Assembly (NCBI GenBank): GCA_036768485.1
Contig: JAVLUZ010000145.1
Span: forward strand, 19,842,706 to 19,906,705
DNA from: Mermis nigrescens
Taxonomy: Eukaryota > Nematoda > Enoplea > Mermithida > Mermithidae
DNA: 64,000 nt
Direction: 5' to 3'
A program made the translations under genes and the position numbers. Below are positions 35,490-48,100 of the stretch, piece by piece. The notes beneath the pieces are model-generated. The model worked only from the letters and a program-made list of their open reading frames with translations. It did not search any database and had not been told where the DNA came from. The number at the start of each line of letters is the position of its first letter. The first letter of the stretch is position 1.

Positions 35490-36104
35490 CAGTGACGGAT
35501 CTAGGACTTTCGTAAAAGGGGGGAGCGGTGCCCCAACCTTTTTCAAAACATTCAAAAATAGGTCCAAAAATCTGCTATTCACGTGCAGAGTAGTGTCTTT
35601 TCGCGAAGCTTAATCGCCCATTTTTAATCAAAATGATTTCTGGTGCAAAATTTTTCGGAAATTTTACAATTTTATGCAATGTTGTGCAAAAAGTGCTCAA
35701 ATTTCTACAATTTTAATTGAAACTCGGCTCAAACCGCTGGAAAATTAGTTTATTTCAGACAGACACATTAAGAGACACGCATTACTTCGTTATGTTTGGA
35801 TCGGCGTTTGGAGTATCATCGCCTATTAAGCATATAACGCGAGCTGCAGAAAATTTTTAGAACTCATGCTAAAAAATGGAAGAAAAATACTTAAATATGA
35901 CTTTCCAGGCCGCTAAGTAAATAAATAAATGTAAAAAATTGGTATTATCCAGCGCTAAGCGCCGAGAAAATTTGAGAAATCACGATGGTCGACGGCCAAA
36001 AATCATACAAAGTAAATATCCTTCCTTTATCTGGCCAACTATTTTGGGCCAATGTGGAAAGAACGGCCGCCGCCCCCAGCCCCCTAAATCCAAATCCGCC
36101 TATG
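35490..36104. mobile_element. hAT-like element, about 0.6 kb
   Basis: Left end CAGTGACGGATCTAGG; right end, reversed, CATAGGCGGATTTGG. Its right flank was later hit by the element at 36110, which separates the two flanking sequences GTGGGAAG and GTGGAAAG. The interior contains the GCGCTAAGCGCC motif seen in several other elements. Confidence 0.55.
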
Positions 36105-36109
36105 GTGGA

Positions 36110-36298
36110 CAGTGGCGGATCCAGGATTTTTCTAAGGGGGCAGTACCCCTAAGGGGGGCGGAACCCTGACTTGGGCGGAAAAATTAGCCGTTTTAACCCG
36201 AAAATCGCTAAAAATCGCTCAAAAATCCTTAATTTTGCGCACTATATTGGGCCATTGGGGGGGGCGGCCACCCCCGCCCCCCCTAAATCCGCCCTTTG
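36110..36298. mobile_element. hAT-like MITE, 189 bp
   Basis: Exact 8-bp duplication ATGGTGGA (36102-36109, 36299-36306). Ends CAGTGGCGGATCCAGG and, reversed, CAAAGGGCGGATTTAGG. Sequence relative of 31225-31415, reversed. Confidence 0.9.
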
Positions 36299-36299
36299 A

Positions 36300-37766
36300 T
36301 GGTGGAAAGCGAAGTTCTTCCCAATTCACTGTTTTTTCAAAGCACAACAGAGATCCTCCCGGCTTTACCCAAAATAAACTGATGAATGAATATAATCCCT
36401 GGGAATAAAGATAGAAAGTTGTTACAGAGATTAAAAGTACTAAATTTCAATCTTTGATTTCGGAGATTTCATAAAATTTAAAAGAAGTTAACGAATAAAT
36501 AGAGAAAGCAAAACTCATTCCAAAATAAATTAGCCCATTATCAAGAAAGGTAACAGAAATTACTTTTTCTTTTTCTTTCTTCGGTTTTGCGGCATTTGTT
36601 TAGCCTAAACTTATCCATAAATTTGCACAGCAATTAGTTTTTTCTGTATCTTTATTTCTTATTGCTCGAATCAAATGGGAAACGGTGAAGTAGTCCTCAA
36701 ACAAATTACAAACACATTGCTTATTTCGTCGTTGCTTAGTGGTAAGGCGCCTAAATGTCGCTTTCTAAGTGTGAATTGGCCATTTTTTGGCCTGGTGGTG
36801 TTTTCTACATATAAAGAATCATTGTTGTTCATTGGGATAGCCACCGGCCTTATACAAACCTACAGTAAAACGTTGCTTTGTGGATGGCGTGCCCGAGATA
36901 GTACTCGTATGTGCTTTAAATGGTAGAGGCACTTCAATTCTATATATAAATGCAACATAATATCCAATCGTTATACACTATTCCCTAGAAACGGTGAAGA
37001 GATCCGTAATGCAAAATTGATAAAAAGAAAGTTTATAGCTTCAGGCCGCAAAGTTTGTAAAAGTAAAGTCGGTTTCACAGAACCTCGTGCATATGAAGCG
37101 ACTTTAATAAATGCAGAGAAGTGGCATCAGAAATGGTTAATAGATTAGCTACAGCAATACCACCTTGCATAATTTGTCTCTTAAAACTGTGGAGGGAAAA
37201 CACTATTTCAGGCAGATTTCTTTGTTCCTATGTGATTTATAATTTCTTCAAATTAAAAATTGACGCAAAAAAACTGAACGTCTTGATGACCTGCAGGTGT
37301 TTGAGAATCTAAGACCAAAGTTATCACTTTGTCTGAGTAAGGGACTTGAGCGCCTAGTCGGTCTTTAATTTATCTAACTAATGATGCGGATCTAATATCA
37401 TTCGATTTTCGTTTATTGATGAGTAAACTCGTCTTTGATGAGCTCTTTCAAATCTTTTTTGCATTCAAAAAATTAACCGTCTTTTCCAAACAGATTACAC
37501 TCGGTCATCAACAATGCCGCTAATAACGTACCCTCGGCAAGACATGCATGAGTGGGAAGGTTGGAAGTCTAGACCCCCAGAATGAAAAAATGGGAAAGTT
37601 TTTGGGGAGAATGAGGCAAAATGAAAGCCAAAAATGGATGAAAATTGAAATGTTCTTCAAAAGTGCCTGAATTTACCAGAAACTGTAATGTAGTTTTTAC
37701 GCTATAGCGCTTATGACAGTTTTTGAGGTAATTTTGGTCCAAAAAAGCTCATCCTTGAACCCCAAG
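36300..37766. other. AhR intron stretch without a recognised gene
   Basis: AT-rich intron sequence. Open frames at 36675-36926 and 37121-37312 show no recognisable motif and no supporting splice sites. The block 37550-37766 belongs to a repeat also seen at 3620-3830 and 40160-40330. Confidence 0.5.
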
Positions 37767-39237
37767 CAAAAGCGTAGTCAGGGGGGGCATATTCCCTCGA
37801 AAATTATTCAGAAGTTTTGTTGATTTGTCTGGTGCAATAATTTTCTCCAGAAAATTGAGTTCAAAAAGGCAAAAACGTCAAAATTTTCCGGCGCTGTGCG
37901 CCGTGTCATTATTATTTATTTTTATATATGTAGATCCAGTGAGTTTAAAAGAATGAATCAGCTAAGATAATCCAGCATTCAACACCACTTCAGTGATTTA
38001 ATGCACTATTTGTTCGTTGGATGAAACTGCGTATGCTTGTTGAGCGTAATAGTAAAAGTGCGAAAATGATCGCGCACCAGTTTGTCAATTCTCTGCGTTG
38101 TTTTTCTTTCTTCTATAGGGACACATTTTCCTATTTAAAATGAAATAAATAGCCGAATTTTCTTGTTTTTGCGCATTATCTGTCTTCCGAACTCCATCTT
38201 GTTAATAAGAAGGTCACAAATGGGCCTGAGAACGGTAAGAACAAAATTTTTATTGATACATCTTTCTATATCTTATTGACAGCAGCGACTCATTGCTGCG
38301 CTACATATTTAGCAGGGGTTGACAAACCGCATTTCAGCTCAGAAGTTTTGTGCAATGTAGGAGTTCATCAATTATAAGTGTTTTTGGGCTCAATTTAGAA
38401 CCGAGATTAGGCCAATTTTGCGAAAATTTTAACGTTGCTATTTAACAAAAAGTGGACCCCGCTGGGGGCGGTGCTTGAGCGCGTCACCCAGATCCTCCAG
38501 CCGTAAAATCTCGTTGTTCATGATAGTCAGAAACACTTAAAAACGATATTTTTGACGCGTACCTTCCATTTTTAGACCCAAAAAGGAACTTCATAATTTA
38601 ACCTCCCCAGAATACCCAAACTGTGCATGTAAAGGTCAGGAATTTTTGAAAATATCCGGCACTTCTGGAATCAGTTTGTCTGTTCTGTATGATTTAAGCG
38701 GTATTAATCGAGTTTATAGCGCAATCGAAATTTTCCGACGCATAGCGCCGCCCGTTTACTGTTCTTTCTTTTGTGAAGCTCCAGCATTGCGTTTAAAAGC
38801 TTGAATCAGTCAAAATATCTTCATACTAAGTAGTAATTAGCAGTTTTCTTGTAAGCCTGAACTGTCAAAGTTGTTTTGCACAAATTTGATAATTTTCTTC
38901 TCTATCAGACTAATAGTATTCAGAGAGAAACAATATGCTAAAGGCGGTAGAAAAATTTACTGAATTTCTTAGGGCTTTGCGCCACTTATGATTTCCGTAC
39001 TATTTGTCAATAGATAGGCCGTAAATTCAACATGAAAATGGTGAAAATTTCATAAATTTTTGCGCTTCGCGCCGTTTTACTTTTTTGTATTTTTGATCAT
39101 CAGAAAGCCATAAAGTTCACTATTATGGATAGAAAAACTCAGTTTTTCTGTATATAACGTTACTGGCATTCAATGCAAAACTAGTCTTTGAAAATTTTCT
39201 GTATGCCCCCCTAACCAAAATCCTGGCTACGCCTCAG
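37767..39237. mobile_element. Possible hAT-like element, about 1.5 kb (or composite)
   Basis: Ends CAAAAGCGTAGTCAGG and, reversed, CTGAGGCGTAGCCAGG. No convincing target duplication. The interior has three GCGC-[AT]-x-GCGCC-type palindromes (near 37895, 38745 and 39062), suggesting it is built from several related elements. No transposase frame. Confidence 0.45.
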
Positions 39238-39479
39238 CCTCCCACTCCGGCTGACTCCCCAGATCGGCTGCTGTGCACCTTCGCCCATGGCTGTAAACAT
39301 AACAATAAATGCTTTGACCGCGTCCACTAAAGGTCATCTGAGAGTACTCCTGACTGTAAAGAGCATATTCCATTCTATAACGAATTGCGCACGATACAAT
39401 GACAACAGAGTTCTAATAATAAATATCTCATTAAGAACAATCAATCATTGCATTACAATAAAATTAACGTCTCTTCGTT

Positions 39480-39522
39480 TCGATTTGCATCCGGCCTGAC
39501 CCGAAACGAATGCAAATCTTTG
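39480..39522. promoter_or_regulatory. Inverted octamer pair in AhR intron (candidate cis element)
   Basis: GATTTGCAT near 39483 and ATGCAAATC near 39508 are inverted POU-type octamers. The surrounding 39240-39680 is less AT-rich, shows no repeat seen elsewhere in the window, and includes GTTTAC and CAGGTG motifs. Regulatory role is conjecture. Confidence 0.25.
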
Positions 39523-39828
39523 CCATTTACTTATAATAAATTGTGGGAGTGATTTATGTTTACGTGGACGGAAATAAGCAAGAAATGTGCATAATGCTGC
39601 TGTAGTAAATAAATTGCTTGTGCCGCTTCCGCCTGTTGAACAGGTGCAATCGTAACCACTGCAAAAATATGCCTGATTCGAATTCTCGAATATTCTGAAT
39701 TATAAACGGCGATTCTTAATAATCAATAACGAAGGACGTTTTTGAAAAAATTGAAAAAAATTAGTCCATCTTATCATGTAAAATGAGGAGAATTTTTAGT
39801 TAATTAGTCGTTCTTAATTTCCCAATTA

Positions 39829-40062
39829 TAGTCTATTTCAGGAAACCTTATGCATGAAAATCAATTCTCAGCGCTTAAAGTAATGGCTACAAAAGTGGTT
39901 TTCAGACATCCTACCGTAAAACAATTTTGCATGGTAAACCTAGATACATAAGTATCGATCGATTGTTATGCACAAAATCATAATTCGTGCCACTGCGTTT
40001 GTAATTGGATTAAATCGTTTCAAAAATTCTGATCCATGCACAAGGTTTCGTGAGATAGACTA
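39829..40062. mobile_element. TA-flanked MITE, 234 bp
   Basis: TA on both sides (39827-39828, 40063-40064). Ends TAGTCTATTTCAGGAAACCT and, reversed, TAGTCTATCTCACGAAACCT. Fits a Tc1/mariner-type non-autonomous element. Confidence 0.75.
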
Positions 40063-40073
40063 TATTAGCAAAT

Positions 40074-41405
40074 GACTATCAGAAAACGCAGAAAGATGAA
40101 GTGCGGTCCTATTTTTCGATTCTTATTAAAGCTGTAAATTGTCACTCATGTCCATAGGGGCACATCAGTAAGCCGATCTTGGGGTGAGCTCTTTGCTCTT
40201 CGGGGCCAAGAATGACCTCAAAAACTGTTATAAGCGTAAAAATAACGTTAAAACTGCGTTATTACACAGTTTCTAGATAATTTTAAGCACTTTTAAAGAA
40301 AATTTTCAATTTTTATCTGTTTTTGCCTTCATTTGTCTCATTTTACCGAGAAAATTTCCCAAGACGTGCATGTCTGCTCCTGACTGCATTTCATACGATA
40401 GCGACATAGATGTTGTAGTCCGAATGAGCTATTAGCCAACATGACCTTAAAATATAATTAATTATGCAGATATGGGCTGTTGAAGTCAATGGGGTTTCCC
40501 AGTTTAAGCCTCGGGTTAGCTAACCCGGGACAAACATTAAGCCTACTTCATATCAATCCACGTTCTGTCATTCAAGCCTTAACATTTTGAAGCTACAAAA
40601 TGACCCACTTTTTATTTTCTCAAACTTTCAAACGGCAATTCACCTGAAATTACGAGTTATTCACCCCTCCCCCGAATTCTCATACTGTGCATGTCTGGTC
40701 ACATAGCTGACCTAACTATTACCAATTGAATTAATTTAATTGCCAGTAAGATAAATAAACGCACTAAGCCTGTTCAACTTAAGTTTCCAGTAAGTCAAGT
40801 AATTTGATTTAGCTTGTCACAATTGACTAAAAAGAAGTTTATTAATACGTTTGTTCGGAGAAGGTGGGCGATTAGCAGGTTTATGGAATACCAGAATATT
40901 TAATCTCGGCTGAGTGTGGCTTGGCTAGGCGAAATATGTTTACTTTTTCATTTATAAATTGGTGTCAATGGACCGAGGTACTTAATTATCTAAATAACTA
41001 TAAAAATTTGAATTTATACATATTTTAATGATTTTTTCTCTATCCCACCTTTGAACTACGGCTTACAGGCAATGATATCACATATGTATATTTTTGAAGT
41101 TAATGTTGTTATGATATTCCATTGTCTTGATTCTTTTTTAGTTAAGTCGTACGAAAACTTATTTATTTCTTCATTTTCTCAATGGATGATAATTAAATTA
41201 CTAGTAAACGAATTATAAGTTCATACTTCTTGGCCTTCTAGCGCTTGTAAAAAAATAACATTTGTATCATTTTACGTACCCTTATACAAACCAATGACTC
41301 TAATTATTTTTCTACTAATATAATTTTCATTTGATTTTTTTATTTTCTATAAAAGAGTAGGTACTTATCCTTCGTTGTCATCTATTAGAGCTCGAATAAT
41401 CTGTA
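40074..41405. other. AhR intron stretch without a recognised gene
   Basis: AT-rich intron sequence. 40150-40720 contains pieces of the same old repeat as 3620-3830 and 50180-50500. I see nothing coding. Confidence 0.5.
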
Positions 41406-42535
41406 GGGGCCGTATGGCAGAACGCGGAATAGTGCTATTCCAGGATAAAACAGTGGGATAAGAGGGCGGAATAAAATATTTCGGTATTACAGAAAGCGGA
41501 ATAAACAGTGATATTCCAGGAATAAAGTTGGTATGACAGAACGCGGAATAGCGCCGTTCCGGGCGCTAACCTCGGGATAGAACGGCGGAATAAAAATAAG
41601 CGGTATGACAGAAGGCGAAATAAGTTATCTCGGGAATAAAAACGGCCGCTTTTATTCCGCCATTTTATACCTGGTCAGAGCAGGTATAAGTCAGCGGAAT
41701 AGTAGTAAAAATCGTTTCTAACGCGGTCTTAAAGGATGTAAATGTGTCGAAAAATTTCAATAAGACAGTTAATCAATTCCTCTTTATCCAGAAATTCAAT
41801 ATCGTTATTCTCGCTTGTATTTACGATCAAAAAGATGCAGAAATTTTTCTAGTGCGTTTGCTCCACGAGTGCAGCTCGTCTAGTTGAACTCTTGGTAAAG
41901 TGATTTTAAAATTTTTCGATCATGCATTACTGAACACGCCGAGTGGAGTGATTTAAAAAATTAATGCAGTAAGTAGTAAGTATAATCAACAAGTTGACAG
42001 AAATATTCACCATGAGTACACAAAAAAGTAGTTTTCCATGCGCAAACTATGATAAATTTTTTGATCTCGAATGGTTTATTTTTATTTTTGTTTTCCGTAG
42101 AAGCAAGCAAGCGCCTTCATTGAACCAAATTATAAAAAATTTATTTAGTAACATTCAGAAGTCTCAAGTCAATTCCATGCATCAATGCACAACTTACACG
42201 CGCGCGCTACACACAACATTGTAGTTACGTCCTATGATTTCGAACGAATAACGTGACTTGATTACAGTATGCAGTATGCGTTAGACGGGCAATCTATACA
42301 CAAAACTAACGGAATGCATAGCTTAACCCTGGGATAGATTCAGTTATCCCAGGAATAGCTATTCCTCGCGTATTTCGCGTTCTGTAATACCAAATTTTAT
42401 AATTCCTGGGATAGCTTATTCCGTCCCTTAACCCAGGAATAGCTATCACGAGAATAAGTTTTATTACGAGAATAGCTATTCCAGGAATAGGGCTTATCCC
42501 AGGAATAACTTATTCCGCTTTCTGTCATACGGCCC
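41406..42535. mobile_element. 1.1-kb inverted-repeat element, GGGCCGTATG ends
   Basis: TA on both sides (41404-41405, 42536-42537). Ends GGGCCGTATGGCAGAACGCG and, reversed, GGGCCGTATGACAGAAAGCG. The subterminal 250 bases at each side are built from short repeats of GAATAGCTATTCC/GGAATAA and CGGAATA, partly palindromic, arranged as inverted arrays. No transposase. The open frame 41994-42224 lies in the centre and has no recognised motif. Confidence 0.75.
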
Positions 42536-42574
42536 TAGAATGCTAACGGATCTACAAGCACAAATGTACTTGTT

Positions 42575-43186
42575 CAAGAGCGGATTTAGGGGAGGGTAGC
42601 CCCTCCTGTCGTCAAGAAAATAGTTGGGCTCATAAAGAATCGATTTGAAGTTTTTCATCATGATTTTTCAAATCTTCAGTATTAATTACATTCACTGATT
42701 TCGTTGGAGTTCTGAGTTCCATTTTTAAATCAGGAGAGTAGTATTTGTGCAGAAAGATGCTGTGGTTTTTAGATTTTTTAAAGTGATATCCTGAGTAAAT
42801 TTATAGTAATTTAAAACGTTTTATTTGATTTTTTAGTGAAAATTCTAAAATATTGTCACTTTACGTATTATCCTTAAAATGCAATGTATTCAACTCTAAG
42901 CATTTACTTAACATAGAAGAGAGCTCTGTGCCTTAGTGGCCTTTTTCTTCTTTTTTCTCGGGCGCTTTGTGCCGATTATTGCACTAATTTTGATCTTTAT
43001 AACACAAAACTACAAAAATTTTTAAAATTTCTCCAGTTTTTTTCGCGTCAGAAATAATTATTGTCTATCGGAGGACTTCTTAAAACGCTATTTTCGCATA
43101 ATGGACGGATTTTTGGACTCTTTTTCGTCATGCTCAGAAAAATTCGGAATTTAGCCCCCGGCAGAAAATCCCTGAATCCGCCACTG
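42575..43186. mobile_element. hAT-like element, 612 bp, next to AhR exon
   Basis: Flanks TACTTGTT (42567-42574) and TACTTGCT (43187-43194) are an 8-bp duplication with one mismatch. Ends CAAGAGCGGATTTAGG and, reversed, CAGTGGCGGATTCAGG. Its end is only 48 bases upstream of the AhR exon at 43234. Confidence 0.75.
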
Positions 43187-43233
43187 TACTTGCTTTGTTA
43201 GTAACGTTTAATAATAATAATCACTTTTCTCAG

Positions 43234-43478
43234 GTTTATTTCGGAGATTCGTGTCATATTTGCCAATGACACCATATATTATACCACAGCAAGGAAGCCA
43301 AAGGCTTTCCGAACACGCGTTCTGCAAGACGATTAATCAAACGGATAAGTCAAAATTCTCAGAAACCGTGAAAGACTGTTGCATGAAAGCACTGGGTGGC
43401 TTCCTGCTTATTGTAACTAAAACTGGCGAAATAATATATGCTACAGCTAATATCGAATCTTTTTTAGGATTTCACCAG
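43234..43478 (+). CDS. ahr-1: Aryl hydrocarbon receptor, PAS-A first half
   Basis: After a TTTTCTCAG acceptor the exon completes Gly with the final G of the exon ending at 33704. It encodes a linker and the first strands of PAS-A: KALGGFLLIVTKTGEI and ESFLGFHQ are diagnostic of AhR. It ends in phase 0 at CAG/GTAAAC. Next exon (44782) starts SDVVHQ, and LGFHQSD is the normal AhR continuation. PAS-A mediates dimerisation with ARNT. The preceding intron of 9.5 kb is full of transposons. Confidence 0.92.
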
Positions 43479-43499
43479 GTAAACGGTTTGTGAACGTGC

Positions 43500-44781
43500 A
43501 GTGTTTTATAATTTAAAGTAATTACATCCTATTTCATTGCGGATAAAAATTTTTGAAAGTCGTGCCCAAGCTTATGTGGAACAAAATGCAGACGTTGCCA
43601 GGAACATGCATGGGAATCGTGAAGTATGCTTCAAAAAATTATTAGATGTGGCTTTTTGGTCTTTTCTGCTCCAAAATTCTAAGTAGATGTTTTAAAAGTG
43701 GCATGGCATATTAAACCACCTAGATTGGATAGGTACTGTTTCTTTCTTCTAAATGAAGAAATATGAAGAATTTTCGTTGAAAAATCTAATAGAATCAAAC
43801 AAAATAACACTTTCTGAAAAATGCTCAATAGAGCAAAACGTCAAATAATTATTACTTTATGTCGGGAAATTGCAAAAAAAGAAGGTAAAAAGCATACTTT
43901 TAATTTTTTGAAATAACTGAAAGTTTAGTAGGTCACAAAAATTTTCGGGTCAGCTATCATTCTGCAAAGTGCAGAGGTCAAGTGTTCAATCCCCAAGAGC
44001 ACGTACATACATAATTCGCGCTTAACCTATTAATACATTTGTAATAAAACTGACAGACAGCTAAGAATAAAGATGAGGAAAACTTGTTTTCACGTAAGTA
44101 AGTTACAGCTAAAGAGGAAATTTAATTTATTCGTCAATGATATCTGTTACCCAGCAGGGTCCATTTTCTTTATTATCTTAAGTGGAGTTTTGAAATAAAT
44201 ATCAACTTCTTAACTGCAAGATAATTTTATACGAGTTTTTCAATTAGTAGCAACATATTATACTATAAAATCGGAGCCGCTTTACGCATCTCCTGGAAGC
44301 CATGTTTCAATGAAAGCTACGAGGTCAGCTTTAATACTGGCTTAAGCCGGTTTTCATATGTGCAGATTTAAGCTATGCATAATAAACCTGTCGGCAATGT
44401 TGAAACTTACGGCAATATTCTTAAGCACTGCCTTTGTTTAAAATGTATGGGCTTCAGCCTGGGTAAGCCGGACCCTTATTAATGGCACCGATCTTATTTT
44501 TTCGTTTTTTTGCACTGATTTTTTTCAAATTTTGGATATAGTTTTCCTTTTTTATTACTTTTGTCTAATTCCTAAGTGCTCTACAATGATGAAAACAATT
44601 CTTGAATTGACAGCAATCGAAAAACCATATTTTTCTTCAAAAATGCTTTAGATTGTAACTAAAGCTTTTTTGCATGCGATGTATTTTCTAAAATCAGTTG
44701 AATGAATCATCCATGATTAAACTCCTCGAACAATTGAGCTAAAATATATTTTCGTATTTTGAATCAAATTTTATTTTGTAG
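43500..44781. other. AhR intron stretch without a recognised gene
   Basis: 1.3-kb intron. 44300-44480 contains scattered GGCTTAAGCC/GCTTAAGCCGG motifs resembling the inverted repeats at 62455-62605, probably an old element. A weak B-box-like TGTTCAATCCCC at 43990 has no convincing A box. Confidence 0.5.
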
Positions 44782-45006
44782 TCAGATGTGGTACATCAGT
44801 CGATTTTTGAAATGATTCATTCGGAAGACAGGGATACTGTTCGGCGTTTGTTAAACGTCCAGCAATCGAAGAGAAATGATTCGACCGACCTGTACAGAGC
44901 AAATTGCATTCTAAACGATTTAGCTGATTACCATTTAATTTTAGATACAGAAAGACGAGAGAGTGCGCGTTTTCGTAGTTTCTTAGATAACATATGCGGA
45001 TTTTTG
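44782..45006 (+). CDS. ahr-1: Aryl hydrocarbon receptor, PAS-A second half and linker
   Basis: Acceptor TTATTTTGTAG, phase 0. Reads SDVVHQSIFEMIHSEDR, a strongly conserved AhR PAS-A stretch, then a variable loop and RFRSFLDNICGFL, the re-entry into the conserved linker. The donor is a perfect GTAAGT at 45007, phase 0. The loop between HSEDR and RFRSFLDN is of nematode-like length. An in-frame read-through beyond the donor stays open until about 45093 but no longer resembles AhR, so the splice site is preferred. Confidence 0.93.
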
Positions 45007-45154
45007 GTAAGTTTTGAATTTGTGTACCAAAACATCAAGGTAAACAATGGATATCTTGTTAAACAGAGAGTAAAACTAGAAAAAAAGGAATAATACTGTT
45101 TTTTAAGAATATGGATGACGAAACAAAGGCAGATGAGATAAAACCAAAGTAAGC

Positions 45155-48100
45155 TATCATAGGTAGCGCGTTAGCGCGTACCTATAATATACTTGGGTAC
45201 CCCTAACACCTGTGCACCCCCTATAGCTATAACGGGACACTTCTGGATGGTGCGGTTTTTTTTAAAGAAAGATAATAAAAAAATTCGCTGCCTATGTTTT
45301 TTTGTTTTTCTTGAAACTCAAAACTGGCTGCGTAAAGAAGGTGTAAAGTTTTTTTGTAACGTTATAACATAGGATAAATTTGGGGAGGTTTTTTAGGCGG
45401 CATGTGGACAACTCAGTATTGACTCCTTAAATAAATTAATGACACAGATTGTCGACGAAGGAATGCTCCAAAATGGCATTTTTTTGTTTGTTGAAATTTG
45501 CATTAGTTCCCGAATGGGAGTGTAAAGAGTGCGAAAATCTGGGGGTGAAAAAGCACATTTTGGTCGAGTTTTCAACTTGTTTATGTCTGATACTAACTCC
45601 GGTTATGAGTTTTTAAAAATGTTTTCTGACAGAAATGTAGAGCGGATCAAGGGCTATAACCTGCTTACAAGCAGACTTTTCTACGCGCAATAGGGAGTTA
45701 GGTCCTGGGGTTTAAAGTTTACACTCTAGTCGATGGTGTAAAAAACAGATTTTAAGTAAGAATTCTCTGCCAGCTTTTTCCGCTTATAAGTCGGGCTAAA
45801 ATGAGTATAACAGTAATCAAGCAGCTTCTAGGGGCTACATGTCGCTGCAAATTGCGTTCAAAAAAACGCAATATTGAGTTATTAATGGGGGTGTAAAGTT
45901 CGAAATTAGACGTGAATAATGGGCGAAAAAACACGTTATTTTCCCAATTTTGATTGGTAAATCATATCAAATAATTTTTGCAACAGAATTTTTGCACATA
46001 GAAACGTACTACGACTCAAAAGCTACAAACTATACCAAACCAAATTTCTTTACACTCAATGGGAAATACGGTACGGATTTTTAAAGTTTACAATGTTCTG
46101 AATGGTGGAAAATATGTCTTTGTTTGGGTTTTGTTCGCCACTTTCTCCATTCAGAAGTCAGGATAGGTCCAATAGAATAAAAATGAAGTGCCTTATATGG
46201 GTTGTATGTCATAGCGAATCGCGTATGTCTAAACCAATATTAAGCGAGTGTAAAGTCAACAATGGGGTGCTTTAAACAGGTTTCTGTCTTGTTTCTTTCT
46301 GCCAGCTTCTCCGGTTATGAGTCAGGGACATGATTCTCAAGTCTGTAAATGAACCTGAAACCAAATTCGATACGCAATTTTGGCGCGTATGTTTACACTC
46401 AACAGTTCAGTTAAGTGGTTTAAACCAATGTTAATTTATCCTTACGACATTATGGAGACTTACTATTTTCATAAAAGTTGGTCGTAATATCGAAGCAATA
46501 TTAAAATTACGATTTTGACTAAAATCTTTTTTACACTAGGTGTTAACATATCGTTTATATACACTTTTACACTACTTTGTTTTAGAGCCTTGCGGAAACC
46601 TAATTTTTCCTTATGACTGGAAATTTTTAAGGAATCAAGTGTGAGAAGTCGGTTAGACACATTTTTTACACAACAGTGGTGTAAACTGTTTTACACCTAA
46701 TGTCAATTTGTCATCAGACTATTGTTGAGACGTGATTTCTTTAGAAATGTTGATTGTGATATCCGCGTAATATCAGATTTACGAATCCGACTAAAATCTT
46801 CTGTGCATTCTGTGTATGTAAGTAAACACTGCATATGAACTTTTGACCTAGAGCCTTGCAAAAACATAATATTTTTCTTAAATTCAAAAAAAATAAATCA
46901 AGTGTGAGATGCCAGTTGGGCGCGTTTGTTTACAATGAACTTTATCGGACTAAATAAGAGTCAGCGAGAAGTAAAATGACAAAATGTGAGATTATTTGTT
47001 GAAGTTGCATCATGGTCGAAGTAAGCAACGATCAGAAGCGATGAGTGAATTCCAGCTTGAGCACAGAAAATAATGCTGCTTTGAACTTCAGCTAACTAAT
47101 ATTGCAAACGCGCGGAGTCGGAATGTAATTCATACACAATGCAAGTATAAATTGCTAAGATGGAAGCAGTACCTAATGACATTCGCTACAACACTGAAAA
47201 AGATGGGAATAACTACTATTTTTTGCTAACAAAAAGTTGGGTACCAGCAAGAAAAAATGCTCCGATGGAACAAAAAAAGGTAGAATATACTTGGAACAAA
47301 GAATTACCAAGGACGTAAAAGGAGGGGACTAGAAAAAGCTCCTATCTACAAATGTCACAAAATTTGCTAAAACTCAGAAATTTCCTAAACAAAGAAAAAA
47401 TGAAAGTAAGTAAATCAAAGAAAAAACCTACCTGTGCCGAAAACTGCAAGATCTGCTAAAAATCAGACTTTTTCTAAGCAACGCAAAATATCGAAGTATA
47501 TTCTGCGGCCTCTGAAAAAATAGGTGAACCTTCTCATATTGTCCACCATACAGTGGGCGGTTCCAAAATTCTGAGGGGGTTTTCAAATTGGAATATTGGC
47601 CTTAAAAATAGTGCTATGGCGAAGAAAACACAATTTTTGAACGTTTCTTGTCGAGCTCTATCTATTGGTACCTACCAAAAAAACCCAAAAAGAGCAGAAT
47701 GGTTTAAAAATTGAATTCTGGAGGTATTGTTGGGTATTTGCGTTTTCTTGTTGGGTATTTAGCCTTGGGGTGCATACTCACCAAAACCTCTAGGTCTAGA
47801 AATGGTGTCCAATGCTTAATATAAAGCTTATAAAATAAATCTCAAATCTGCGTTTTTGCTAATCACTGCAATGTTAATTTATTCGATATTGTGGCTAGAT
47901 AAATATTACAAAAAGTTATATCCTATGATTATTTGCGATACCGCAACGAAAGACTGTGATTTCTATATAATGCATGCGTCCATTCAGTACTCTTCTGGCG
48001 TTTAATCCCACCAGACCACCCGGATTTCATTCCTGCCCATGTAAACTGATAAGCATTAGGCATGGGAGGTTAGGGGTATGCACCAGTGTTCAATCAGGAA

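Noticed and set aside
36733..36790. TTGCTTAGTGGTAAGGCGCC, resembling a tRNA A box
   Set aside because: No B box follows at a suitable distance and no cloverleaf pairing is apparent.
36675..36926. Open frame of 83 residues with a hydrophobic stretch
   Set aside because: It lies in an AhR intron, with no splice or motif support and AT-rich codon content like the surroundings.
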